Below are positions 45,001 to 53,906 of a stretch of 64,000 bases of DNA, piece after piece. The notes under the pieces are model-generated. The model saw only the letters and a list, made by a program, of their open reading frames with translations. It searched no databases and had not been told where the DNA came from. The stretch spans positions 3,968,001 through 4,032,000 of the forward strand of contig NC_134088.1 of assembly GCF_000715075.1 (NCBI RefSeq), in the 5' to 3' direction. Position 1 is the first letter of the stretch; each line of letters starts with the position of its first letter. The stretch is from Nicotiana tabacum. Its lineage: Eukaryota > Streptophyta > Magnoliopsida > Solanales > Solanaceae. A program made the position numbers and the translations under genes.

Positions 45001-46427
45001 GAATGAGCTCTATCCTGAGCTTAAGGTAAAGGGATATTATAATAGATAGTCATTTTCGTGTCCTGGACATCTGTATCTTTCAAATGTATTCTAATATCTG
45101 TACTTTTGTCTCTGCAAACAGCAAAAATTGCCACCAACAGATTCAAGGCTGAGACCAGACCAAAGGTTTCTTGAAAATGGAGAATATGACATGGCTGATT
45201 CAGAAAAGTTGCGGTTAGAACAGAGGCAACGCGAGGTGATACAAATAATTATTTTCTTCAATACTAACATTCTAATAAGCATGGATAGGCTTTGGGTTTT
45301 GTCTGATATCAGTTGTAATTACCAGCTTGGTGTTTAATATAATTATATAAGTATTATCTTGATTTATAATGTGGTAACAAGGTAATTAACATGCTTAAAA
45401 CCTGGTTATATTTATGAGGCATCCAAATGAATCAGTATTTACTCACTTAATATTCTATGGATATACAATATCAAGCATGGAGGAACTTACTAACTCTCCA
45501 ACTTGGATCATTCCTTTTATATGTTTGCTTCACATCTAAGTCAGAAAAGCATCTTTTACTCAAAAATTAGTTACTAACCAACATCATCATTTGCTTTACA
45601 ATTTTTCACCATTCTGGATAATAATCCATGTTTGTATCTCCAAATCTTTAAGCAATTGTTTCTTTTTCGTTGGAATATTGCGAAAGTCAGAAAGTAATCA
45701 GACCTAATGAAAAATAGGGCATAATGGAAGAAAAAGATTTCTACAGACGATACAGATTAGTTGGGATTAAGCTTTAGGCATGATAGTATGTTTTACAGAG
45801 GCGTATGTAGTGTTATAGTACCTGGTTTATCTGAACCCACTATTTTCGACACAGAATGTAAATTTAGTTTAAAAATTCACTAATATTGCAACATATAGTG
45901 GATCTGAACCCATAAATTTAAAAATATAATATGTTCAATACTAAGAACCGTAAATGTTGAACCTATAGAATTAAAATCCTGGATCCGCCTCTACCTCTGT
46001 ATGATTAGTATTGATCCAATGTTTGCTAGTAGAAAATATTGAGAAATCTTTGTGCCAGAGGAATTTTTTCTTTTTTCCGAGAGTTTCTTCATTTTATTAA
46101 AAATAATGTTTTATATTATATTGGATAGGATGAGCCTAAATAGAGCGACATGAATAAATAGAGCGACATGAATAATGAAGATATATTTGGCCGACCCTAA
46201 CTTGCTTAGGATTGAAGCGTTGGTGTTGTTGTAGTATTCAGATAGTAATCAAGATTTTGTACATGCAGGCATCAAAGATGCAGGAAAGAGGCTGGAAACC
46301 AAGGTGGTTTGCAAAACCAAAAGGTAGTGATACATATCAATATAAAGGAGGATATTGGGGAGCTAGAGAAACTGGTAAATGGGAATCATGTCCAGATATT
46401 TTTGGTGAAATATCTCAAGAGATTTGA
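33070..46427 (+). CDS. PH-domain oxysterol-binding protein-related protein (ORP1-like), 10 exons
   Basis: A lipid-transfer/sensor protein of the plant ORP1/2 type, about 790 aa. Exons: 33070-33585, 34695-35051, 36918-37017, 37156-37586, 43238-43393, 44092-44259, 44338-44478, 44795-45025, 45122-45235, 46269-46427. All junctions keep frame with GT-AG introns. A PH domain (about residues 90-219, [21 protein letters not shown]) is followed by a predicted coiled coil (about 240-305), an acidic linker with FFDAKD (348-353), and the OSBP ligand domain from about residue 380. The signature SEKVSHHP spans the exon 5/6 junction; the usual EQVSHHPP is altered to EKVSHHPM, as I recall for plant ORP1 members. 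A serine/alanine-rich N-terminus precedes the PH domain. Intron 4 is 5.65 kb because of a 5.0-kb retrotransposon. Start at MHSLCC chosen as the first ATG. Sub-type (1A, 1C or 2A) is uncertain. Confidence 0.93.
33740..33870 (+). mobile_element. SINE in ORP intron 1 (first of two)
   Basis: An A-box-like GGGCCTAATGGTCAACGAAG is followed by a body with GAGATTCCCATCTG, GGTTACCTGGTACCTGC and ACCATAGTTATCAGAATG, then an A-rich tail. The tail region is shared with the fragment at 20927-21020. The B box is weak. Confidence 0.5.
33885..34070 (+). mobile_element. SINE in ORP intron 1 (second of two)
   Basis: The A box (GGGGCTTTGATCAAGTGGTA) and B box (GTCACGAGTTCGAAT) stand at tRNA-like spacing, followed by a body ending GGTTATCAAGATAAAAAAATG. 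It follows directly on the previous SINE in the same orientation. Confidence 0.6.
35052..36917 (+). other. ORP intron 2, no other gene seen
   Basis: A 1.87-kb intron between GTATGACC and CCCACAG. A short frame near 35870-36088 has no recognisable domain. Two similar segments (GCTTACAA-AAATGCACTTT and GCCTACAAGGAAAGCTCTG, each followed by GAGCA-AAATC-TTCACTTGAAG) at about 35230-35300 and 35400-35475 look like an old local duplication. Confidence 0.45.
37674..38025 (+). repeat. 5-prime LTR of the copia element
   Basis: It runs from TGTTGAAGTTTG to TTCCGCAACA. It includes a poly(A)-type GGAATAAAATATTGG. It is 352 bp, one base shorter than its partner. Confidence 0.93.
38028..38039 (+). other. 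Primer-binding site (tRNA-iMet)
   Basis: TGGTATCAGAAC begins two bases after the 5-prime LTR. Plant copia elements normally have TGGTATCAGAGC here, complementary to the 3-prime end of initiator tRNA-Met, so one base has probably changed. Confidence 0.85.
38234..39545 (+). pseudogene. copia gag-protease, interrupted
   Basis: Gag starts at 38234 ([10 protein letters not shown]) and stays open to a TGA at 39011-39013 that falls inside the zinc knuckle, where CAFCREKGH is followed by the stop and then KKDC. The protease part continues in the same frame with DSACSYHMC (active-site Asp) but meets TGA at 39197-39199 and TAA at 39404-39406. Both TGA stops sit where relatives carry Trp, consistent with G-to-A changes. 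The frame shifts between about 39407 and 39553. Confidence 0.88.
39550..42236 (+). pseudogene. copia integrase-RT-RNase H, interrupted
   Basis: Integrase begins near [11 protein letters not shown] (HHCC region with CEHCVKGKQ), then the DDE core ([27 protein letters not shown]) and the RT region ([27 protein letters not shown]). At the RT active site the frame breaks exactly in YVDD: an extra AT dinucleotide near 41273-41278 leads to TAA at 41281-41283, and the rest continues two bases out of frame (LIASKN). A TAG at 41754-41756 lies before the RNase H domain ([29 protein letters not shown]), which ends at the final TGA at 42234-42236. Confidence 0.92.
42310..42322 (+). other. Polypurine tract of the copia element
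   Basis: AAGGTGGAAATT lies immediately upstream of the 3-prime LTR, the usual position for the plus-strand primer in copia elements. Confidence 0.75.
42323..42675 (+). repeat. 3-prime LTR of the copia element
   Basis: It runs from TGTTGAAGTTTG to TTCCGTAACA, 353 bp, and matches the 5-prime LTR except for about 14 substitutions and one extra G in a GGGGGGG run. Confidence 0.93.
42681..43237 (+). other. Remainder of ORP intron 4
   Basis: Host intron sequence resumes after the target duplication and ends at the acceptor TTTGTAG before GGAAATAGC. No further insertion is seen. Confidence 0.6.
45798..45993. mobile_element. Short MITE-like repeat (GGCGGA family) in ORP intron 9
   Basis: The left end CAGAGGCGTATGTAG and right end TGGATCCGCCTCTACC are inverted counterparts, with GAACCCACTATTTTCGAC and GGATCTGAACCCATAAATTT inside. 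At about 195 bp it is one of the better copies. Confidence 0.65.
46040..46235 (+). mobile_element. SINE fragment in ORP intron 9
   Basis: The 3-prime part reads GGATAGGATGAGCCTAAATA, a duplicated TAGAGCGACATGAATAA, then GGCCGACCCTAACTTGCTTA, GGATTGAAGCGTTG and a (TTG)n-like tail. This matches a common Solanaceae SINE tail. It ends about 30 bp before exon 10. Confidence 0.55.
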
Positions 46428-47164
46428 CCCCTATTTCTTTCTTATGAACATCTTCTTGATCCTTATTCTCATTGTTTTAAACACTGAACAAACAAAATGG
46501 AATTGGAACTGTACATGAAAACTAAAACCACAAAATGAGAGAGAGAAGAAAAAGCCCATTTTCGCTTTTTTTTTTTGGTCGTTTTCTTTCTCTCCAAAGT
46601 CTTTTTTGTTTCCCAATTCCTTACTCTGTCCTTTTTTTAATGACTATGGTGTCGGGGCCAGCTTGTGTGTGCCTCGCTAATGGGAAGAAATCACCTAGTG
46701 CTTTTTGTTTCTACTCGGACTTGAATCTACGACCATGATTCTTTTTCAGTTCATTGACCACTAAGCGCAAATCTTCCTTAAAATCCCAAAGGAGTATTGT
46801 TTGATTCTAGGACTTGTAAAAGATTACACATTGACAATATGCAATTCTTTTTATTATACATACTTGACCATTCTTCTTTAGATTACTATAGAATAAATCT
46901 TGAATTAATCTTGTCCATTTTTGTAATAGCAACATTAGTTTATTTATCTGTTTATCTAGTAGTTTCTAGCTCTTTTATGTACATTGTAGCTTTGTGATGC
47001 CTAAAAAGAGCAGCAATTTTCTCATTACTCATACTTCCTTTTATAATCTCTGATATCTTGAGTAGCTCCACATCTTTTGGGGTGTCCACAATTCCACACA
47101 TCAAATCCATGTACGTACTAAGCATGTTCAAGTATCGCGTCTTGGTCTGCAGCAGCAGGCTTAT

Positions 47165-47225
47165 GCAGAGGCGGATCTAGGATTTAAACTTAACGGGTTC
47201 AATCATGCACTGAATCCATTGTACT
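47165..47225. mobile_element. GGCGGA-family repeat, left end only
   Basis: GCAGAGGCGGATCTAGGATT followed by AAACTTAACGGGTTCAATC matches the left end of the family; the right end is missing or unrecognisable. Confidence 0.5.
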
Positions 47226-47774
47226 GCTAAAATTATGCATTCAGATCTAACGTTTCTTAAGATTTTAGTAGGTAAACATATGTATCTCTACTTTATATTG
47301 AATGTTCTTGGTTCAGATGAACTCGTAGACAATAGGCTACATCGGCCTCAAAGTGATTTTAGGAAAGATAAAACACGAGTTGATCACCTTCCTCCTCCTC
47401 CTCCTCGACGAAGTGGTCATTTTGTATTTATGAGTTTCGAAAGATAGATGTTTTAAAAAAAATATTTATTCTCTTTTTCAATAGAAAGCGTGAATAAAAA
47501 TTTTCAACAAGAAAATTTATCTTCTTTTTTTAAATTTCTGAAAAATAAATATGTTAAATCTTTTTATTTGTAATTTTAATTTATCTTTTAATTTGTTATA
47601 TTTTAATATATGTAGTTACATATATACCTCATCTAGGGAGAAAGCATAAGATTTCCATAGTATAGGGGTGTAGTGTTTCATTTAGAAAAATAGAGAGTGT
47701 ATATGAAACTGAGTCATATTATACTATAAGAGCTTTTGTGTAATTAACCATATTAGAATAAGTCTAACAAAGAA

Positions 47775-47960
47775 GAGGAACTTTGGCGTAACTTGTAAAG
47801 TTGATATCGTGTGACTGTGAGGTCACGGGTTCGGGCTGTGGAAACAACCTCTTGCAGAAATGCAGAGTAAGGTTGTGTACAATCGATCCTTGTAGTTCAG
47901 CCCTTTTCCGGACTCCGCACATACCAGAAGCTTTAGTGCAACGAACGGCCTTTAGAATAA
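47775..47960 (+). mobile_element. tRNA-derived SINE
   Basis: The A box region ACTTTGGCGTAACTTGTAAAG and B box GTCACGGGTTCGGGC stand at tRNA-like spacing, then GTGGAAACAACCTCTTGCAG, AAATGCAGAGTAAGG and CCGGACTCCGCACATACC. It is related to the minus-strand copy at 3400-3560 and to the fragment at 50445-50515. Confidence 0.7.
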
Positions 47961-48356
47961 GTCGACAAAATTTCTCTTATATTATTTTAAAGAGACTATT
48001 CCCACTTTTGGCGCTAGTGTTTCGAACATATATGGAAAGGGCAAGCAATGAAAAAAGAAAGAAAGTCAAATTTTAGTGATATACTAAGAAAGATGACAGT
48101 CGAGGAATTTCATTAAAGTCAAATCCTCTCAAGTCTTCTTAATTAGAACAGTTCGTCAATTTTCAGTATGTTGAAACAAACGGAAATTTCTTGAAAATTT
48201 AAGCTGCAAATTTTGACCACTTCATATAATTAATAAACTATATCTTTTTTCTTACGTAAATATTTACAAATATTTTACTGTTAACATACTATTATTGTAT
48301 ATTAACTTAAGATCGTTAGAAGAACCCTACATGATACATAATGATATCTCTTTGTC

Positions 48357-48480
48357 ACAGAGGCGGAGCCAGGATTTGAAATTGTAGGTTCGGGATTCCA
48401 ATTTGTTTATGTTACTGGATTCTAAATCAACAATTTACACATATTCAATGTTTTTTTTAGACAAATAAAGGGTTTTAGAC
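48357..48480. mobile_element. GGCGGA-family repeat, partial
   Basis: ACAGAGGCGGAGCCAGGATT opens the copy, followed by GTAGGTTCGGGATTCC and AATTTACACATATTCAATG. The inverted right end is not found. Confidence 0.5.
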
Positions 48481-48748
48481 CAAATGTGCTCACATCACAT
48501 GTTATTAAACTTAATTATATGAAATATGGTTATCACTATCCGAGTCAGTGGATTATTTTTTGCTTCTTTCCATAATTCTAAATTCCATTTCACAACACGT
48601 ATTTGGATAAACATGGGTACACAAAAATATTAATAACCTTTTAATAGGTTCATTTAATTTATAGTACTATTACATCTGGTTATTTCGATCATAATATGAG
48701 AATAATTGATACATAAACACAAAAACAAGAAAAGTCTAGTTCTGAAGA

Positions 48749-51050
48749 TCATATTTTGCCAGGAATATTGATAAATTCCAACTCTCTTTTGAGGAACTTT
48801 TTGCAAATCTTTTCCAAACATTTCCTATCTGGCTCAGCTTTATAAAGCTTAGATTTTGCATTTTCTGCAAATCCACTCTGTATATATAAAGAAAAAAAAA
48901 ATACAAAATTGATGAGAAAGAGAAAACATGAAATATTAACAAAACCATGATATAATTATAAAAAAATTATTCTAATTAAATTAATATACCTCAATGCAAC
49001 CATTGGAAAGGAGACGATCAATGAGATTAAAGAGTATATCTTTGGTATATTCAGGGTGGCCTTGAATTCCTAATATATGATCTCCCATTGTAAACATCTC
49101 CACATTAGTCTTTTCTGAAATTGCTACTATTTCTGCTCCCTTTGGCACCTCCAACACCTGTGTATAATAAATTAAAGAAATTAAACGTGACGAGTAACGT
49201 GTCATAACTCGATATCAGAAATTTGACCTTCTGGTCATTTGTATTTTCTGAGCAATTCGCACTTAGTTCAGTCGTTACATTATCGTAACAAAAATAGTTT
49301 GGTTTACAAGAGTTCTGGCTTTTCTAACCGGACAAAACTTCTAGGGAATCTAATTTCTTTCGGACCCCTATTATATTTATAGGCAGTCCTAACCTTGCTA
49401 CTCTTACTTCCACTAGAGAGTGAACTTCTGCTCGTAATATACCCCTAGGGATATAATCTTACTTCTTGAAGAGAGCTACTTCAACTGCCAAAAGAGCGGG
49501 CAACTTGAGTTAGACGAGAGGCAGGGGTATAATTTCAAAGAGGCTCGACCGGATCCAAGAACGTAACACACTCAATGGGCTAAGGTGGCTTCATTCCGCC
49601 TTACCCAATCCTAGGAAAACTCCGAATACATGCCTAGATCGTTTGTACAGATCGACTTTTTTTATAGCAATTCACACTTAGTTTAGACGTTATATTATCG
49701 TAACAAAAATAGTTTTGACTTTATTATTACAGTAGGTAAAGTTCAGTGATTGTACGTGAAACTGCTCCGACGATAGGCTAGAACCCTAGAGCAAATATGA
49801 TTTCACAATAGAAAAATAGAGAGATATACCTCATCTTGGTGACACTCAATGATTGAAAGAGCAAGTGGAATTTCCTCCAAATCACTAAAGAAGCTATGTG
49901 TGGAGATGTTCTTCACAATGCTTAATTTCCTTAGTCCAATGTCCCAACCATTGCAAGCCTTTCCAACTTTTCCTCCCAAAGCTCTACACAGAACCTATAA
50001 ATATGAAAATTGAATATACATGTTAGATATCCAAAATCCTCTTTTTATTTGGACAAAAATAAATGACCACATCAAAGCAAAAGTCTTCCTTATAGAGCAA
50101 GATGCAAGTACTTTTTATTAAGTCGCCTTTATTACGGAGCGGTTAACCTTACGATGTGGAATTTTCTGGTGCGAATTTGAATTTAATCGCGCCTTAATGC
50201 AAGTATCGGATATCAAGTGAAAAACAAAAACAAAAAATACTACATTTTTTGTTGTTGTTGAGAGATGCAAGTACTTTAGCTGGTGCAATGTGGTCCTTTG
50301 CACTTTGGTATTTGTACTTTACCCAACTTGTTGGATGATTTTATTTGTTCTTAGAGAATATCATCACTAATTCACTATTCATTTCCAATGTCGGGGAAGG
50401 ATTTTTTTTCTCTATTTTTTACATGTATATAATATAAAAAAGGGCAGCCCGGTGTACTAATCTCCCGCTATGCGCGGGGTCCAGGGAAGGGACGGACCAT
50501 AACGGTATATAATACACACAACGTTAAAAAAATTATGTTAATAATTAATGAATTTTAACCTATCATAGCAACAATATGTTATCTGTCTTATTTTTCTGAT
50601 TATTAATATCACTTATTATAAATGGTTATATCTAGTTATCTTTTAAGCGACCTGATATCGTTAAACTTCACTTATACTATTTTTACACCGTCAGTATATA
50701 GTAATAGTTACACTTTTGTCACATACCTGGTGGCCAAAGCAAATGCCAAGAACTTTCTTATGCATAAAAAACAAAGTTTCTAAGAGAAGACAAAGCTTAA
50801 GAATCCAATTCTCATTTCCATAGGCATCAAAAGGACTTCCACTAATTACAAATCCTTCATAATTTTGAAGCTCAGCCATATCTGGAAATTCACCTTCAAC
50901 TACTCTAAATAAATCCCATTTCTCTCCTTCTTCACCTAAAGCTTCCAAAAATACATTAAAATATCCTCCATATACTTTCTTCACATAATCTGAATCCTTT
51001 GCAGCTAATAACAAGGCATATTTCTTAATCTTCTCCCCTTCAATCTTCAT
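48749..51050 (-). CDS. Gamma-glutamyl peptidase-like class I glutamine amidotransferase
   Basis: Four exons on the minus strand: 51050-50727, 49994-49830, 49157-48990 and 48877-48749, giving 261 aa. All junctions are GT-AG and in phase. The product is a GATase1-fold protein closest to plant cytosolic gamma-glutamyl peptidases (GGP1/GGP3), which cleave gamma-glutamyl groups from glutathione conjugates in sulfur-metabolite synthesis. Visible motifs: YALLLAAKDS near the N-terminus, FVISGSPFDAYG (67-78), the nucleophile elbow GICFGHQ with Cys104 ending exon 1, and GIQGHPEY with His197 and Glu199 completing the Cys-His-Glu triad. No signal peptide or membrane segment is seen, which fits a cytosolic enzyme. 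The length matches the family (about 250 aa). Start chosen at MKIEGEK. The substrate is inferred, not shown. Confidence 0.92.
49252..49728. repeat. Direct repeats flanking part of GGP intron 2
   Basis: Two imperfect direct copies of about 50 bp (AATTCGCACTTAGTTCAG... and AATTCACACTTAGTTTAG..., both continuing CGTAACAAAAATAGTTT) lie near 49252 and 49668, about 415 bp apart. They bracket higher-GC sequence without coding content. They may be old recombination or insertion scars. Confidence 0.55.
50445..50515 (+). mobile_element. SINE 5-prime fragment in GGP intron 1
   Basis: GGGCAGCCCGGTGTACTAAT and CTCCCGCTATGCGCGGGGTC, then GGAAGGGACGGACC, match the start of a common Solanaceae SINE. The rest is missing. 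Confidence 0.6.
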
Positions 51051-51071
51051 TCTCAAATAGACTAAAACGAG

Positions 51072-51265
51072 GAGTCTCAGTACTAAAAGACGTAACTTCA
51101 GGAGTTTTTCTGTAAAGAGAGTACGTAGCTTAACTCAACTACTTGACTGGAGTTTCAGTACTGAAAGACGTAACTTCAGAAGTTTTTTTTGTAAGGAGAG
51201 TAGCTTGTTTCAACTATTCGACTGGAGTTTCAGTACTGAAAGACGTAACTTTAGGAATTTTTCTG
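51072..51265. repeat. Three tandem units of 75-78 bp in the GGP leader
   Basis: Units start at 51072, 51150 and 51225. Each begins GAGT(T/C)TCAGTACT(G/A)AAAG followed by ACGTAACTT-AG-A/GTTTTT; the third is partial. They lie just upstream of the GGP start codon, between it and the TATA box, so most of the predicted 5-prime leader is made of them. Confidence 0.8.
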
Positions 51266-51480
51266 AAAAAATAGTAAGACGCCCTAAAACGGGGAGTGAA
51301 GGAGTTTTTACTACACTGTGATATGCGCTAATAAGACCACCAAAGGCCTTTGTGGCATATAGATGGTAATCACTATGTGAGTGTGTGAAAATGAGAGAAG
51401 AGAGAATAATGGATTCTTGGCTTATCTTTGGAATCAAGACAATTCTATATGATGTTTGAGAGAGTAGATAAATAATGATG

Positions 51481-51488
51481 TATTTATA
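51481..51488 (-). promoter_or_regulatory. Probable TATA box of the GGP gene
   Basis: On the minus strand the sequence reads TCTATAAATACATC. It is 430 bp upstream of the start codon, which would give a leader of roughly 400 bases containing the tandem repeats. Confidence 0.5.
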
Positions 51489-51780
51489 GAAGGAAAAAAA
51501 GTGGATTCCATTTGTGTTTTTAGTCATATGAAAAATATATTATATATCTACGCGTTTTGATATATAAGTAAGGGAATTAATAATTAACAAATAGAAGCAT
51601 TATTAAATACACTAGTAAACATGCATGGTTTCGAGGAACTATACAAGAATTAAACTAATATAAAAGATGAAGGAAGTCGAAGGTTTCTTCACTAAAGTTT
51701 CTTGCAATTTTTTATTTTAATCTATTTGATTAATTTTATCTTAAAAAAATATACAGCAGAATTTGTTCCCTGGACCGAGT

Positions 51781-51826
51781 CTTTTTTTTTGGGGTGGGTG
51801 GGTGGGGGGGTGGGGGGGGGGGGTGG
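51781..51826. repeat. T- and G-rich low-complexity tract
   Basis: A T run is followed by GGTGGGTGGG and long G runs. Frames over it on both strands are Gly/Pro artefacts. The G-rich strand could form a quadruplex. Confidence 0.85.
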
Positions 51827-52205
51827 TCAAGGGTAATCTTGACCAAAAACACCTAAATAATCCAGCAAGTAGATGTGTATATGGTGCAGCACATAATACC
51901 CTTGCACGCCTAGGACTAGACATCTTGTATATATGGATAATATAACATAGGGCTTAACATCGGGTAAACAAAAAATAAAGATGAGTCTGACTCTGATACA
52001 TGTTAAGAAAACGGATCTTGAACCTTATTCAACCCCAAAAATTAGCTCATGGTTAATGATTACTCAAGAATTAATCATATAAGGAGACAACAACTCAATC
52101 TCTCAACCAATACGAGACACTTGACAATAAGAAAATGTTGAATGTTAATTAGTGATTGTCCGATAAGATATTAGAAACTGTTTGACCAAAAGTATAAAAC
52201 TATTT

Positions 52206-52746
52206 TGTCGAACTAATTATCAGAGATATAAAAGGTAAATTTTAGCCAAACATAATTAATCCTAGATCCAAATATACAGAGTATGAAAATCGAAGAAGAA
52301 CAAGAATGTGTAATATTTCTTAATATAATAATCATACATCAGATATGAATGATAAGCTTACATCTAAGACAGATTTGCACCATAATCATGGAAGTAATGA
52401 AGGGAAAGAGAGGGAACTGTAGATGACGAAGAGATTCCCCTTTGTTGACTCTATAGGGGTAGCTATCAGGAATCCTCTCTTCTCTGGGTTTAGCTCCATC
52501 TATATATATTAACAATTCTCCCTTTTATTTAATGGTCTTTGACCGACGTACTTTCTTACAACTGTACCCTTTATCGTTCGATTGAACATTACGTTTGTTC
52601 TGCGATATAAACTTTCCGACAGTTTGACCCCGCGATAGCCGAGGTGCTCTTTGCTATCTCGCCCCGTGGGCATGATTACGGCTTGATCGACCCCTTATCG
52701 TTCCTCTCAAGGACAACCATCCCATGGTCAGATTTTGACTCATACA
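52206..52746 (-). mobile_element. Solo LTR, minus strand
   Basis: Read on the minus strand it starts TGTATGAGTCAAAATC and ends TTAGTTCGACA, with internal promoter-like and T-rich parts, about 541 bp. The ends follow the TG...CA rule. No convincing 5-bp target duplication is seen (TATTT versus AAAAC), so it may derive from unequal recombination or be missing adjacent parts. Confidence 0.5.
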
Positions 52747-53344
52747 AAAACCAAAAGGGATTCGCTCAATTGCCGAAGTGTTTATGCTTTCAACATATAC
52801 GAGTTATTGATATTAAAGATTAAATATTATTGAGAAACATGCTATGTATTTTTATTTAACGTAATTTACTTTAAATGCAAATTATTTACAAGTATAGGAA
52901 TTTGATGTTTTCGAATATTTTGGATGACTATAAATATTTATATATCGATTCCAATTAATTTGAGATTGAGACATATTCATTTTTCTGTTCCCTAAATGCC
53001 AAAAGTAAATATCAGGTCTTTCAATTAAAATTCTTCCTATCAATTTTATACTAGGTTGGATTTTCTTTATAAATTTTGAGCTGTCATTATCAAAGTAACA
53101 CTAAGTTTCGTTTAGTTTTCTTCCTACGACAAGTTATTTAGTTTTATATTTATTGTTGAATTTAATTCATATACACTTACTGAAATTAAGAAACTACACT
53201 AGCATATCACCTAAATTTACAGGTAACTTCCATAAAAGATAGAAGTATGATTACTCATTTTTAGAAAATAAGTCAAAGTTACTTGATGCAATAGGCTAAA
53301 TAATACGTGTATTAGCTTTAGTATTATTAACCGCTTGTTTAGTA

Positions 53345-53616
53345 CTCCTTTCGGTTCAATTTAGATGAAGTAATTTAATTTGGCACGGAGTTTAAGAAAA
53401 GAAATTAAGACTTTTGAAACTTGTGGTCTTAAAAACTTAAGGAGTAAAAGCTTTGTGGGACCGTGCCATTTGTGTGGTTATAAAAGTTTCTCATTAAGGG
53501 TAAAATAGGTAAAATGAAGAGTTTAAAGTTGAATTGTTTCCAAATTTAGAAATGTGTCATTTATTTTGGAATAGACTAAAAAGAAAAGTAACTCATCTAA
53601 TTTGAAACAGAGGGAG
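53345..53616. mobile_element. Stowaway-like MITE
   Basis: The left end CTCCTTTCGGTTCAATTTAG and right end AATTTGAAACAGAGGGAG are inverted counterparts, bounded by TA (53343-53344 and 53617-53618). Size 272 bp. It is the same class as the element at 16452-16708. Confidence 0.75.
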
Positions 53617-53639
53617 TAGTATTTTTCAACCGTCATACA

Positions 53640-53860
53640 CCTTATTCATTATTATTCTTTATACATAACAGACTATGGTATTAGCTATCATGGTTTTTAA
53701 TACATGGATAAGCATGTATAAAGACAAAAGTGCCATTTTAAAACCTTTAATAAACCAAACCAAACAATTGATAAGAACTAATCTTAGTATAATTAATCAT
53801 CGCATTACTAATACGCAATATTCGGTACTATTCTTATATACCTTACCAAACGACCCTTGA
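53640..53860. mobile_element. MITE remnant (CCAAACGACCC end)
   Basis: The right end ACCTTACCAAACGACCCTTG and interior words ATTACTAATAC match the element at 58690-59328. The left end is decayed. Confidence 0.45.
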
Positions 53861-53906
53861 TATATACTGTAAAAAGTTTTACACGTAGAGCCAAAGTCAA
53901 GATTGA

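Larger units (their letters stand above)
46428..48748. other. Convergent intergenic region between ORP and GGP
   Basis: This holds the 3-prime flanks of two convergent genes. It contains the repeat copies listed separately at 47165, 47775 and 48357. A CCT-CCT-CCT run near 47391 gives a short proline-rich frame with no support as a gene. No canonical AATAAA could be assigned to either gene with confidence. Confidence 0.5.
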
